From NCBI RefSeq assembly GCF_040822085.1, contig NZ_CP162006.1, forward strand, positions 310,001 to 374,000: a stretch of DNA of 64,000 nucleotides, given 5' to 3'. Of the stretch, positions 19,199 through 28,910 are shown in pieces. This stretch comes from Rhodoferax sp. WC2427 (GTDB taxonomy: Bacteria; Pseudomonadota; Gammaproteobacteria; Burkholderiales; Burkholderiaceae_C). Made by a program: the position numbers and the translations under genes. The first letter of the stretch is position 1; the number at the start of each line of letters is the position of its first letter. The notes under the pieces were generated by a model, which was given only the letters and a program-made list of their open reading frames with translations, did not search any database and had not been told where the DNA came from.

Positions 19199-19789
19199 TT
19201 AGAACTTCCAGCCCAGGCCGATGCCAAACAGCACCGGGTCGACCTTGAAGGTGCCCAGCTTGGTGCCACCGGCGGCAACGTCGGTGCGGATGTAGACCTT
19301 CTTCAGGTCGAAGTTCAGCACCATGTTCTTGGCCACCGGAATGTCCACACCCACTTGCAGGGCGGGACCAAAGCTGTTGCGGTCCACCGTCACGCCTGCG
19401 GGCAGGTTCACCGAGCTCAGGCGGGTGTAGTTCAGGCCCGCGCCCACGTAGGGCGTGAAGTTGCCCTGGGGCGCGTGGTACTGCAGCGTCAGTGTGGGGG
19501 GCAGGTGCTTGAAGCTGCCGATGGCGGTGCCGCCTGCGCTCAGCGTTTGTTTTTGCGGCACGGTCAGCACCAGCTCGGCGGCGAAGTTGGGCGTGAAGAA
19601 GTAGCTGATGTCCAGCTCGGGCATCCACTTGTTGTTGATGGACAGCGAGAGCGGGGTGGTGTCGCCATTGGCGCTGTCCAGGTGCACGGCGCGGGCGCGA
19701 ACCAGCCAGGGACCGGGGGCGCTGGACTGGGCCAGGGCGGCGGTGGACAGCAGGGCGCAGAGTGCGGCGGCGAATACGGTTTTTTGCAT
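19199..19789 (-). CDS. ompW: OmpW family outer membrane protein
   Basis: Small eight-stranded outer-membrane beta-barrel, thought to pass small hydrophobic molecules. At 196 aa it has a signal peptide (MQKTVFAAALCALLSTAALAQ), an N-terminal GPWLVRARAV segment, the ELDISYFFTPNFAAELV strand, the TPYVGAGLNYT strand, and a C-terminal Phe (GIGLGWKF) for BAM recognition. Two tandem FNR-like boxes upstream suggest oxygen-dependent control, in line with FNR regulation of ompW in enterobacteria. Ligand unknown. Confidence 0.93.
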   Translation of the reverse strand: MQKTVFAAALCALLSTAALAQSSAPGPWLVRARAVHLDSANGDTTPLSLSINNKWMPELDISYFFTPNFAAELVLTVPQKQTLSAGGTAIGSFKHLPPTLTLQYHAPQGNFTPYVGAGLNYTRLSSVNLPAGVTVDRNSFGPALQVGVDIPVAKNMVLNFDLKKVYIRTDVAAGGTKLGTFKVDPVLFGIGLGWKF

Positions 19790-19858
19790 GGTCTTCTTTC
19801 AATCAGGTTGCGGGAACATCCCACCCCTTGATTACAGAAGACCGGGCCCTTGGGGACT

Positions 19859-19872
19859 TTGCGCCGCATCAA
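19859..19872 (-). promoter_or_regulatory. FNR/ANR-like box 1 upstream of ompW
   Basis: TTGCGCCGCATCAA on the plus strand: one arm (ATCAA) is perfect against TTGAT-N4-ATCAA and the other (TTGCG) is partial. It lies about 70 bp upstream of the ompW start and 32 bp, about three helical turns, from box 2. Confidence 0.5.
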
Positions 19873-19890
19873 ACCGTGTGTACACCGGGT

Positions 19891-19904
19891 TTGCGCCAGA
19901 TCAA
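19891..19904 (-). promoter_or_regulatory. FNR/ANR-like box 2 upstream of ompW
   Basis: TTGCGCCAGATCAA, same partial dyad as box 1 with the same TTGCGCC left arm. The duplicated, phased arrangement argues against chance. Confidence 0.5.
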
Positions 19905-19937
19905 ACGTCCACCAGGTTCACCCGGTTGAAGGACGCT

Positions 19938-21044
19938 TTATGGGCGAGCCGGACTGGTTGCCTGGCCCTGGAAGTCGGTCCAGCAGTGGCGCGTGAAGTC
20001 GTACAGCTTGCAGGCGCGTGCGGTGTCAAAGTACCAGCGCCATGAGAACGGCTGCACCACGATGCGCCCGGGCAGCAGCTCTTCCAGCTTGGCCTGTGCC
20101 ACCTTGAGCTTGTACAGCGGGATGCTCATGTCCACGTGGTGGGCGGTGTGCTCCATGATGTGGTGCACCAGCGCGCCGATCTGCAGCGGGAAGGTCAGGT
20201 GCACCGTGGTGGACACAAACGGCTGGGCCCGCAGCCACACCGCGCGGTCGTCGTGCCACGACACCTTGACGTGCGTGTGGTGGCCGTAGATCACAAAGCC
20301 CATCATGTTGAACCAGAAGAACATCGGCACCGCAAAGCCCAGCAACAGCAGCAGTGCCACCGATTGGCCGGTGGCCAGCGCGGCGGCGGCCAGCGCGGCG
20401 ATCCAGAGCAGGGCAAAGGCACTGACCAGAAGGCAATCCCAGGTGAAGACGGCACGGTGGGTGTTGCCCATTTGCGACTTCCCGGGAAACACCATCTTTT
20501 TCCACCAGATCTCCACCATGTAGTACAGGCCCGGCCCCCAGCCGCTGCGGTAGATGCGCTGCAGCACCCGGCCCACCGGCGACAGGGCCTGGTATTCCTG
20601 CTGCGTCAGCGGGGCCCAGACAAAATCCACGCCCTTGAGGTTGGTGAAGCCGTGGTGCACCACGTTGTGGCCTACATCCCACAGGCTATAGGCCGTGAGC
20701 GACGGCAAAAAGGCGATGCGGCCCAGCCATTTGTTCAGGCCGCGGTGCGGTGTCAGGCTTTGGTGGCAGCCGTCGTGGCCGATGACGAACAACCGCCCCA
20801 CCACGAAACCTGCGGCCAGTCCGCACAGCAGCTTGGCCCACACAGATGCCAGCAACACGGTGCCGGTCAGCAGGGTGCCCAGCACGGCGTAGTCCAGTGC
20901 CAGCAGCCACAGGGCGCGCAGCGTGGTGCGCTGTGACAGGGGAATCAGCCAGGAACGGATCACCTTGCGGTGCGGCAGCGGTACGCCGGGTGCCAGGGGT
21001 ACGGGTGGGAGGGTGGAAGTGTGGTTTTCAGTCGAAGATGACAT
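19938..21044 (-). CDS. Membrane fatty acid desaturase
   Basis: Di-iron membrane enzyme that introduces double bonds into acyl chains using O2. The 368 aa protein has the three histidine boxes: GHDGCHQ (box 1), HNVVHH (box 2) and HTAHHVD (box 3), with hydrophobic helices between them. Position of the double bond and lipid substrate cannot be read from the sequence. It is transcribed toward ompW on the same strand and is divergent from pyk. The ~275-bp divergent region upstream carries a weak FNR-like half-palindrome that I do not rely on. Confidence 0.87.
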   Translation of the reverse strand: MSSSTENHTSTLPPVPLAPGVPLPHRKVIRSWLIPLSQRTTLRALWLLALDYAVLGTLLTGTVLLASVWAKLLCGLAAGFVVGRLFVIGHDGCHQSLTPHRGLNKWLGRIAFLPSLTAYSLWDVGHNVVHHGFTNLKGVDFVWAPLTQQEYQALSPVGRVLQRIYRSGWGPGLYYMVEIWWKKMVFPGKSQMGNTHRAVFTWDCLLVSAFALLWIAALAAAALATGQSVALLLLLGFAVPMFFWFNMMGFVIYGHHTHVKVSWHDDRAVWLRAQPFVSTTVHLTFPLQIGALVHHIMEHTAHHVDMSIPLYKLKVAQAKLEELLPGRIVVQPFSWRWYFDTARACKLYDFTRHCWTDFQGQATSPARP

Positions 21045-21319
21045 GGCAAAACACGGTCAACGTGTATTTCAGGTGGGTGATTTGCCTAGCGAAGCCGGTG
21101 GCCGCGCATGGGTACGCAAATCAGCTGCCGCGATCCTATGCGCGCTGGGCGGCAGCCGTACTGACCCAGATCAAAGCATTTGCAGGGCGTGGCACCATGG
21201 TAACTTTGTACCAAGGCCCCGTGCCCGTGGCGCAACTAGGGTTTTCATGGTTGTTCTGTAACCTTTTAGTAACTACTTTCGTGTGAAAATGGAAACTAAA
21301 TTACACCGGAGACTTTCGC

Positions 21320-22753
21320 ATGCCCCGCCTCGCCACCAAAATTGTTGCCACCCTCGGCCCTGCTTCCAATTCGCCAGAAATTCTGGAACAGCTGATCCGA
21401 GCGGGTGTGAATGTGGTGCGGCTGAACTTCAGCCATGGCAAGGCGCAGGACCACATCGACCGCGCCATGATGGTGCGCGAAGCCGCTCGCCGTGCGGGCG
21501 TCGAAGTGGCCATCATGGCCGATCTGCAGGGCCCCAAGATCCGTGTGGCCAAGTTTGCCGAAGGCAAGGTCATGCTGGAGCCCGGCCAGAAATTTGTGCT
21601 GGATGCCGCCCGCACCGAACCCGGCGACATCTACGGCGTGGGCCTGGACTACAAAGAACTGCCGCGTGAAGTCAAGCCCGGCGACGTGTTGCTGCTCAAC
21701 GACGGCCTGATCGTCATGACCGTCGAAGCCGTGCACGGCGAGGCGGTGCACACCATCGTCAAGCTCGGCGGCGAACTGTCCAACAACAAGGGCATCAACA
21801 AAAAGGGCGGTGGCCTGACCGCCCCGGCGCTGACCAGCAAAGACATGGACGACATCAAGACCGCCATGTCCTTCCAGGCCGACTACGTGGCCGTGAGCTT
21901 CCCCAAGAACGCCACCGACATGGAAATGGCCCGCCAGCTGTGCAACGTGGCTGCCGCCGAATTCCGCCACAAGCCCGGCATGATCGCCAAGATCGAGCGC
22001 GCCGAAGCCATTCCGCACCTGCAGTCCATTCTGGATGCCAGCGACGGCATCATGGTGGCGCGTGGTGACCTGGCGGTCGAAGTCGGCAATGCCGCCGTGC
22101 CCGCCCTGCAAAAACGCATGATCCGCATGGCCCGCGCCAGCGATAAGGTGGTCATCACCGCCACCCAGATGATGGAGAGCATGATCACCAACCCGGTGCC
22201 CACCCGCGCCGAGGTCAGCGACGTGGCTAATGCCGTGCTGGACGGTACCGACGCAGTGATGCTCAGCGCCGAAACCGCTGCCGGCAAGTTCCCCCTGGAA
22301 ACCGTGCTGGAAATGGCCAATATCTGCCGCGAAGCCGAAAAGGCCGAGTTTGGCGAGCTGGAAGCCGACTTCAAGGGCAAGATCTTCAGCCGCATCGACC
22401 AGTCCATCGCCATGGGCGCGCTGTTCACCGCGCAGCACCTGGGTGCCAAGGCCATCGTGGCCATGACCGACAGCGGCTCCACCGCCTTGTGGATGAGCCG
22501 CCACAGCATCCACGTACCCATCTACGCCCTGACCCCGCGCCTGGCCACCCAGCGCAAGATGGCGCTGTACCGCAACGTGTTGCCTCTGTTGATGGACGCC
22601 AGCACCGACCGCGACACTGCGCTGGGACAGGCCGAGAGCCATCTCCTCAACCGCGGCATCGTGCAGCGCGGCGATGTGTACGCCATCACCTGCGGCGAGC
22701 CCATGGGTGCCCCCGGCGGCACCAATATGCTGAAGATCTGCCAGGTCAGCTGA
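21320..22753 (+). CDS. pyk: Pyruvate kinase
   Basis: Catalyses phosphoenolpyruvate plus ADP to pyruvate plus ATP. At 477 aa it has typical motifs: KIVATLGPASNSPEILEQLI at the N-terminus, LNFSHGKAQDH, ADLQGPKIRVAKF, the MIAKIERAEAI signature with the catalytic Lys, and MVARGDLAVEVG; ATQMMESM follows. A GGAG ribosome-binding site lies about 9 nt upstream of the ATG. A strong hairpin follows the stop. Confidence 0.97.
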   Translation: MPRLATKIVATLGPASNSPEILEQLIRAGVNVVRLNFSHGKAQDHIDRAMMVREAARRAGVEVAIMADLQGPKIRVAKFAEGKVMLEPGQKFVLDAARTEPGDIYGVGLDYKELPREVKPGDVLLLNDGLIVMTVEAVHGEAVHTIVKLGGELSNNKGINKKGGGLTAPALTSKDMDDIKTAMSFQADYVAVSFPKNATDMEMARQLCNVAAAEFRHKPGMIAKIERAEAIPHLQSILDASDGIMVARGDLAVEVGNAAVPALQKRMIRMARASDKVVITATQMMESMITNPVPTRAEVSDVANAVLDGTDAVMLSAETAAGKFPLETVLEMANICREAEKAEFGELEADFKGKIFSRIDQSIAMGALFTAQHLGAKAIVAMTDSGSTALWMSRHSIHVPIYALTPRLATQRKMALYRNVLPLLMDASTDRDTALGQAESHLLNRGIVQRGDVYAITCGEPMGAPGGTNMLKICQVS

Positions 22754-22761
22754 TGTTCCTG

Positions 22762-22784
22762 GAGGGCTGCCTAGCGCAGCCCTC
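22762..22784 (+). terminator. Hairpin terminator after pyk
   Basis: Perfect 9-bp stem GAGGGCTGC / GCAGCCCTC with a 5-nt loop, 8 bp after the pyk stop. The following CGCTTCTT is only weakly U-rich. Confidence 0.6.
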
Positions 22785-23059
22785 GCTTCTTCCGGTGGCC
22801 CATGCAACGTGGGTCTTGCAGGCCCGCATGGCGGCCTGCACGGGCCGGTTTTCCTTGGATACGGGTGCCCAGGGCACGCGCCAACAAATAGTTACAAAGC
22901 TGTATCCGCCGGGTGGCGCGGCTTTTGCCTGCACGCCGTTGTTGGCACAACGCTAGAATTGGCAGAGTTACCAAGCGGTTACCAAAACGGCGGATACCAC
23001 TCCGCGGCCTGGTTTTGGCCCGCTTTGCCCCCGTTTTTTTACTCTCTGGAACCACCACC
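22785..23059 (+). other. Intergenic region before fba, no gene seen
   Basis: Holds the likely fba promoter region and a possible upstream extension of the fba frame without protein-like character. I see no convincing promoter boxes, RNA gene or repeat. Confidence 0.5.
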
Positions 23060-24124
23060 ATGGCACTCGTTTCTATGCGCGAACTGCTGGACCATGCCGC
23101 CGTCAACGGCTATGGCATCCCGGCCTTCAATGTCAACAACCTGGAGCAGGTCCAGGCTGTCATGCAAGCCGCCGACGAGGTGGGTGCACCCGTCATCCTG
23201 CAGGCCAGCGCCGGTGCGCGCAAGTACGCGGGCGAGCCCTTCATCAAACATTTGATCCAGGCCGCGATCGAGACCTGGCCCCACATCCCGCTGGTCATGC
23301 ACCAGGACCACGGCCAAAGCCCCGAAGTCTGCCAGGGCGCGATCAACCTGGGCTTTAGCTCGGTGATGATGGACGGCTCCCTGCAGTCCGACGGCAAAAC
23401 CATCGCCAGCTTTGACTACAACGTTGAAGTCACCCGCAAAGTGGTCGAGCTGGCGCACCGCGTCGGTGTGACGGTGGAGGGCGAACTCGGCTGCCTGGGC
23501 TCGCTGGAAACCATGCAGGGCGACAAAGAAGACGGCCACGGCACCGACGACGTGATGACCATGGCGCAGATGCTGACCGACCCCGAGCAGGCCGCCGAAT
23601 TCGTGCAGCGCACCCAGATCGATGCGCTGGCCATCGCCATCGGCACCAGCCATGGCGCCTATAAGTTCACCCGCAAGCCCACCAGCGACATCCTGGCCAT
23701 CCAGCGCATCAAGGAAATCCACCTGCGCATCCCCAGCACCCACCTGGTGCTGCACGGTAGCTCCAGCGTGCCGCAAGAGCTGCTGGCCATCATCCGCGAG
23801 CACGGCGGCGACATGAAGGAAACCTACGGCGTGCCGATCGAAGAGATCCAGGAAGCCATCAAGCACGGCGTGCGCAAGATCAACATCGACACCGATGTGC
23901 GTCTGGCCATGACCGGCGCGATCCGCAAGTTCTTCATCGAAAACCCCGAAAAGTTCGACCCCCGCGACTACCTCAAGCCCGCCCGTGAAGCCGCCAAAAA
24001 GCTGTGCAAACAGCGCTTTTTGGAGTTCGGTTGCGAAGGCCAGGCGGCCGGCGTCAAGGGCCACACCTTACAGGTGGTGGCGGGCCACTACGCCGACGGC
24101 CTGCTGGCCCAGGTCATCCACTAA
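23060..24124 (+). CDS. fba: Class II fructose-1,6-bisphosphate aldolase
   Basis: Zinc-dependent aldolase cleaving fructose-1,6-bisphosphate, or building it in gluconeogenesis and the Calvin cycle. It has 354 aa; the start [14 protein letters not shown] at 23060 is family-typical, and upstream in-frame codons are not protein-like. Metal and catalytic motifs: [11 protein letters not shown] (zinc His and catalytic Asp), [12 protein letters not shown] (conserved Glu), GTSHGAYKF (His) and [10 protein letters not shown] (His). It belongs to the subgroup common in beta- and gammaproteobacteria. Confidence 0.97.
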   Translation: MALVSMRELLDHAAVNGYGIPAFNVNNLEQVQAVMQAADEVGAPVILQASAGARKYAGEPFIKHLIQAAIETWPHIPLVMHQDHGQSPEVCQGAINLGFSSVMMDGSLQSDGKTIASFDYNVEVTRKVVELAHRVGVTVEGELGCLGSLETMQGDKEDGHGTDDVMTMAQMLTDPEQAAEFVQRTQIDALAIAIGTSHGAYKFTRKPTSDILAIQRIKEIHLRIPSTHLVLHGSSSVPQELLAIIREHGGDMKETYGVPIEEIQEAIKHGVRKINIDTDVRLAMTGAIRKFFIENPEKFDPRDYLKPAREAAKKLCKQRFLEFGCEGQAAGVKGHTLQVVAGHYADGLLAQVIH

Positions 24125-24302
24125 TTCGAAGGATTGGTAAGGTTCAGCCGAAACTCTCGGCCAGAACGGATGCCCGCCAGAAACACCGCAGAACTGGCTT
24201 TGCCAGGCTGCTGGTGTGGCCCCCTGCAAGGGGGTTGGATGCCACATGCGTACTCGGCTTTGCAAGCCGATTCCGGGGCAGTGGGCAAGCCTGGGGGTGT
24301 GC

Positions 24303-24620
24303 CTATCTTGGCCTGATCAGGCCGCAGCCGACCAGCCCGGCGGCGTTCAGCCGGTCGGCCATCAGCAGGGCCCCAGACAGGGCGGCAAACAGCGTCTCGC
24401 TCGACAAAATGGTGGCCGCGTGGCTGGCGTTGGCATGGCGCTGGCCCCGCACCTACTGCGTGTAGCCCAGGCCCGCAGCGGGGTGACCGGCAGGTACAGC
24501 GCGGTCAGCACCCCGGCGTTGGTCACGTGGGTCTGGCCAATGCCGATCTGCTGCATCACCACGCCCGCAAAAATCAGAAATCCCAACCCGGCCACCGGCA
24601 GCAGATGGCCTGCCAAGCGG
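24303..24620 (-). pseudogene. Decayed EamA/DMT-family transporter with internal deletion
   Basis: Two pieces of an EamA permease are visible on the minus strand in different frames. The upstream piece (about 24620 to 24480) reads VAGLGFLIFAGVVMQQIGIG then THVTNAGVLTALYLPVTPL, the TM3-TM4 region. The downstream piece (about 24445 to 24303) reads QRHANASHAATILSSETLFA then ALSGALLMADRLNAAG, the TM9-TM10 region, ending in a stop. The middle of the gene and the true start are missing and the junction is frameshifted. Flanks 24125-24302 and 24621-24775 show no gene. Confidence 0.75.
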
Positions 24621-24775
24621 GAGGGTGTGCAGGGTGGGTCTTGCCAGAGTGTGCAGATTGTCACGTATCCAATTTGACTTTTAGATGGTAGACAATGTGC
24701 GGTCAACCTGTGGGTTGTACCCGGCGTTGCGGGTGGCTGCAGCGTATTTTTTTCTCCACTTACCAAGGAAACACC

Positions 24776-25249
24776 ATGGGCTTACTCGACTCGGTACTCG
24801 GCGCAGTTTTGAACAATGGCCAACAGCAGGCGCAACCCCAGGGTGGCCTGGGCGGTGGTTTGGGCGGCATCATCGGCATGCTGGCCAGCAACCCCCAGCT
24901 CATTCAGGTGGTGACGGGCATGCTGAGCAACAACGGCGAGCACGGTGGCCTGGGCGGCCTGGCGGCCAAGTTTGGCCAGGCCGGCATGGGCGATGTGCTG
25001 AATTCGTGGATTGGTGGCGGCCAGAACCAGCCCATCTCGGGCGACCAACTCGGCAATGTGCTGGGTTCGGACGCGCTGGCGGGTATTGCCGCCCAACTGG
25101 GCCTGGAGCCCGGTGAAGCTGCGGGCCAGCTGGCCCAGGTGCTGCCGGGTCTGGTAGACCACCTGACCCCGCAAGGCCAGGCCCCCCAAGGCGGCCTGGG
25201 CGACAGCGGCGACCTGTTCGGCATGCTGGGCGGTTTGCTGCAAAAATAG
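24776..25249 (+). CDS. YidB-like DUF937 family protein
   Basis: 157 aa, Gly/Gln/Leu-rich protein starting MGLLDSVLGAVLNN. The DUF937/YidB family has the pattern seen here: a Gly-rich N-terminal half (GGLGGGLGGIIGML), then helical NPQLIQVVTGMLSNN, and a conserved C-terminal block (ISGDQLGNVLGSDALAGIAA, LPGLVDHLTPQG). No signal peptide or membrane helix is obvious. Function unknown. AAGGAA lies about 7 nt before the ATG. A strong terminator and a dispersed repeat follow. Confidence 0.85.
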   Translation: MGLLDSVLGAVLNNGQQQAQPQGGLGGGLGGIIGMLASNPQLIQVVTGMLSNNGEHGGLGGLAAKFGQAGMGDVLNSWIGGGQNQPISGDQLGNVLGSDALAGIAAQLGLEPGEAAGQLAQVLPGLVDHLTPQGQAPQGGLGDSGDLFGMLGGLLQK

Positions 25250-25284
25250 TAGCTAGTTACGCTTATTCCATAAGCGTAAAAGCC
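25248..25284. repeat. Dispersed palindromic element, copy 6
   Basis: AGTAGCTAGTTACGCTTATT then CCATAAGCGTAAAAGCC. The perfect inner palindrome TTACGCTTATTCCATAAGCGTAA starts right after the YidB-like stop codon, and the copy abuts the terminator stem. Confidence 0.6.
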
Positions 25285-25315
25285 ACTTTTCAGGAATGAA
25301 AAGTGGCTTTTTTAC
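25278..25315 (+). terminator. Intrinsic terminator, probably bidirectional
   Basis: Perfect 14-bp stem AAAAGCCACTTTTC / GAAAAGTGGCTTTT, 6-nt loop, followed by TTTA. It lies between the convergent YidB-like and M20 peptidase genes; the A-run on the other side can serve the minus strand. Confidence 0.88.
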
Positions 25316-25317
25316 TT

Positions 25318-26796
<1,479 letters not shown>

Positions 26797-26826
26797 GGGG
26801 GCTTCCTGCAATGCAAAGCCCACAGC

Positions 26827-28260
26827 TTACGCCGATCGGAACACTTCCACCGCCTCCACCAGTCTTTGGGCCTGGTCGCGCAGGCTCTCGGCGGCAGCCG
26901 CCGATTGCTCCACCAAAGCGGCGTTTTGCTGGGTCATCTGGTCCAGCTGGGTGATGGCCTGGTTGACCTCGGAGATGCCGTCCGACTGCTCGCTGGACGC
27001 GGACGTGATCTCGCCGATGATGTCGCTCACCCGTTTCACCGACTGGACGATCTCGGCCATGGTGCTGCCCGCGTGGTGCACCAGCCGCGAGCCGGAATCC
27101 ACTTTCTCGACCGATGCGCTGATCAGTGCCTTGATTTCCTTGGCGGCATCGGCGCTGCGCCCGGCCAGGGACCGCACCTCGCTGGCCACCACGGCAAAAC
27201 CCCGCCCCTGCTCGCCCGCGCGGGCGGCTTCGACGGCGGCGTTCAGCGCCAGGATGTTGGTCTGGAAGGCGATGCCGTCGATCACGCCGATGATGTCGGC
27301 GATTTTTTTGGAGCTTTGGTTGATGTCGTCCATGGTGGCCACCACCTCGCCCACCACCGCACCCCCCCGTGCCGCGACGGCGGCGGCAGAGGCGGCCAGC
27401 CCGTTGGCCTGGTGGGCGGCATCGGCCGACTGTTTGACGGTACTGGTCAGGGCTTCCATGCTGCTGGACGTGCGCTGCAAGTTGCTGGCGGTCTGCTCGG
27501 TGCGCACGCTCAGGTCCTGGTTGCCGGTGGCGATTTCGCTGCAGGCGCTTTCAATGCCTGCAGTGGCACCGCGTACCGTGGACACCGCCCCGTCCATGCG
27601 TGCCAGCGCGGCTTGCAGGGACTGCGCCACCGGGCTGCGCAAGGCAAAGTGGCCCGCGCCCAGCGCGATGCCGTCGGCCCGGTCTACGCTGCCCACCAGC
27701 GCCACCAGTTCTTCGGCCTGGCGGGCGGTGCGGCCCATGCCCACGGCCAGCACCACCTCCAGCGCGGTCTGTATCACCACATAGGTGGCATGCAGCAGGA
27801 TGCGCAAGAAGTCGGGGGCCGTGGTGCAGTAAAAGCCCAGGCCTGCCGCCTGCAGCCGGTCAAACACCACGTGGTGCACCGCAAACAGCGCCGCCCCAAA
27901 GACGATGGGTTTCCAGTCCAGGTACACCAGCAGCAGTGCCAGCGTGACGAACACGCCAAAGTGCAGCTCGATCATGCCGCGCGCCAGCTGGATGTGCAGG
28001 GCCACCAGTGATACCTGCACAAAGGCCAGCACCAGCCGCGAGGCCATGGTGCCCTTGGCGGTGGCATACGCCAACCCCGCCACCACCAGCAACAGCAGCG
28101 ATGCCCCCATCGCCAGACCCGCATCGACAAACTGGAAGCCCAAAACAACAGCGGCGATGGCACTGAGTACGATCGCCGCCAACATGACCCTGTCGCCCAG
28201 CAGGGCCTGGGAAAGGTGTTGGGGGACCAGCGGGTGGTTTTGCGAGCGAATATCGGCCAT
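26827..28260 (-). CDS. Methyl-accepting chemotaxis protein with polytopic membrane sensor
   Basis: Chemoreceptor of 477 aa starting MADIRSQNH at 28260, with AGGTGAG about 8 nt upstream. Instead of a periplasmic ligand domain, the first ~190 residues are hydrophobic, with about six helices ([48 protein letters not shown] and others) and a conserved-looking AVHHVVFD. There is no clear HAMP domain. The C-terminal signalling domain has the tip [20 protein letters not shown] then [20 protein letters not shown], characteristic of MCPs. No C-terminal NWETF-type pentapeptide. The signal may be sensed in or through the membrane. Confidence 0.92.
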   Translation of the reverse strand: MADIRSQNHPLVPQHLSQALLGDRVMLAAIVLSAIAAVVLGFQFVDAGLAMGASLLLLVVAGLAYATAKGTMASRLVLAFVQVSLVALHIQLARGMIELHFGVFVTLALLLVYLDWKPIVFGAALFAVHHVVFDRLQAAGLGFYCTTAPDFLRILLHATYVVIQTALEVVLAVGMGRTARQAEELVALVGSVDRADGIALGAGHFALRSPVAQSLQAALARMDGAVSTVRGATAGIESACSEIATGNQDLSVRTEQTASNLQRTSSSMEALTSTVKQSADAAHQANGLAASAAAVAARGGAVVGEVVATMDDINQSSKKIADIIGVIDGIAFQTNILALNAAVEAARAGEQGRGFAVVASEVRSLAGRSADAAKEIKALISASVEKVDSGSRLVHHAGSTMAEIVQSVKRVSDIIGEITSASSEQSDGISEVNQAITQLDQMTQQNAALVEQSAAAAESLRDQAQRLVEAVEVFRSA

Positions 28261-28422
28261 GGGGCTCACCTTTATTGTTGTGATTTTGTAACGATACTCC
28301 CGCCTATTGCCATTAAGTGTAACTTTATGTATTAAAAATGCTGGGTTTACCCGCGCCCCAAGGCCGCTTGGATGCGCCAGTACAGGTTCTAACATCGGCT
28401 CTTTTCCCCAACGGTGTGCTCC

Positions 28423-28848
28423 ATGCTTAAAAACCTTTCCCCTCTGCTCAGCGCCGACCTGCTGCACGTGCTGGCCTCCATGGGCCATGGCGACGAAATT
28501 GCGCTGGTGGATGCCAACTTTCCGGCCACCACCAATGCGCGCCGCCTGGTGAGCCTGCCGGGCGTGGATGCCACCCGCGTGCTGGATGCCGTGCTGTCGG
28601 TGCTGCCACTGGACGACTTTGTGCCCGACGCCGCCTGCACCATGCAGGTGGTGGGCGATGCCAGCGCGGTGCCGCCTGCGGTGCAGGATTTCGCCGCCAC
28701 CCTGGCGCGCCACGGTGAAAAGCCCCCTGCCTCGCTGGAGCGCTTTGCCTTCTACGCCCGCGCCGCCCAGGCCTTTGCCGTGGTGGCGACGGGTGAGACC
28801 CGGCTGTACGGCAATATCCTGCTGAAAAAGGGCGTGGTGCGGTCTTGA
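28423..28848 (+). CDS. RbsD/FucU family sugar mutarotase
   Basis: 141 aa member of the D-ribose pyranase/L-fucose mutarotase family, interconverting sugar anomers. Recognisable from [20 protein letters not shown] then [14 protein letters not shown], which holds the conserved catalytic-site His and Asp, and a C-terminal [15 protein letters not shown] (Tyr and Asn conserved). It resembles FucU more than RbsD. It stands alone, not linked to sugar genes; the polyol cluster lies 8 kb away. A dispersed repeat follows the stop. Confidence 0.87.
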   Translation: MLKNLSPLLSADLLHVLASMGHGDEIALVDANFPATTNARRLVSLPGVDATRVLDAVLSVLPLDDFVPDAACTMQVVGDASAVPPAVQDFAATLARHGEKPPASLERFAFYARAAQAFAVVATGETRLYGNILLKKGVVRS

Positions 28849-28854
28849 AGGACT

Positions 28855-28910
28855 TGCTGCTTTTTTTGTAGCTGCTTACGCCCATTCCATCAGCGCCGGG
28901 GGGCGATTTC
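28855..28910. repeat. Dispersed palindromic element, copy 7 (supplies 3' end of MocR gene)
   Basis: TGTAGCTGCTTACGCCCATT then CCATCAGCGCC and GGGGGGCGATTTC. Bases 28876-28910 are also the last codons and stop of the convergent MocR gene (C-terminal PPALMEWA), so the element has become part of that reading frame. Confidence 0.65.

Noticed and set aside
21161..21174. CTGACCCAGATCAA as an FNR site for the desaturase or pyk
   Set aside because: Only one arm fits well, there is a single copy, and it is far from either start. Too weak beside the ompW pair.
24674..24696. TTGACT ... GACAAT as promoter of the YidB-like gene
   Set aside because: The spacer is only 11 bp, too short for sigma-70.
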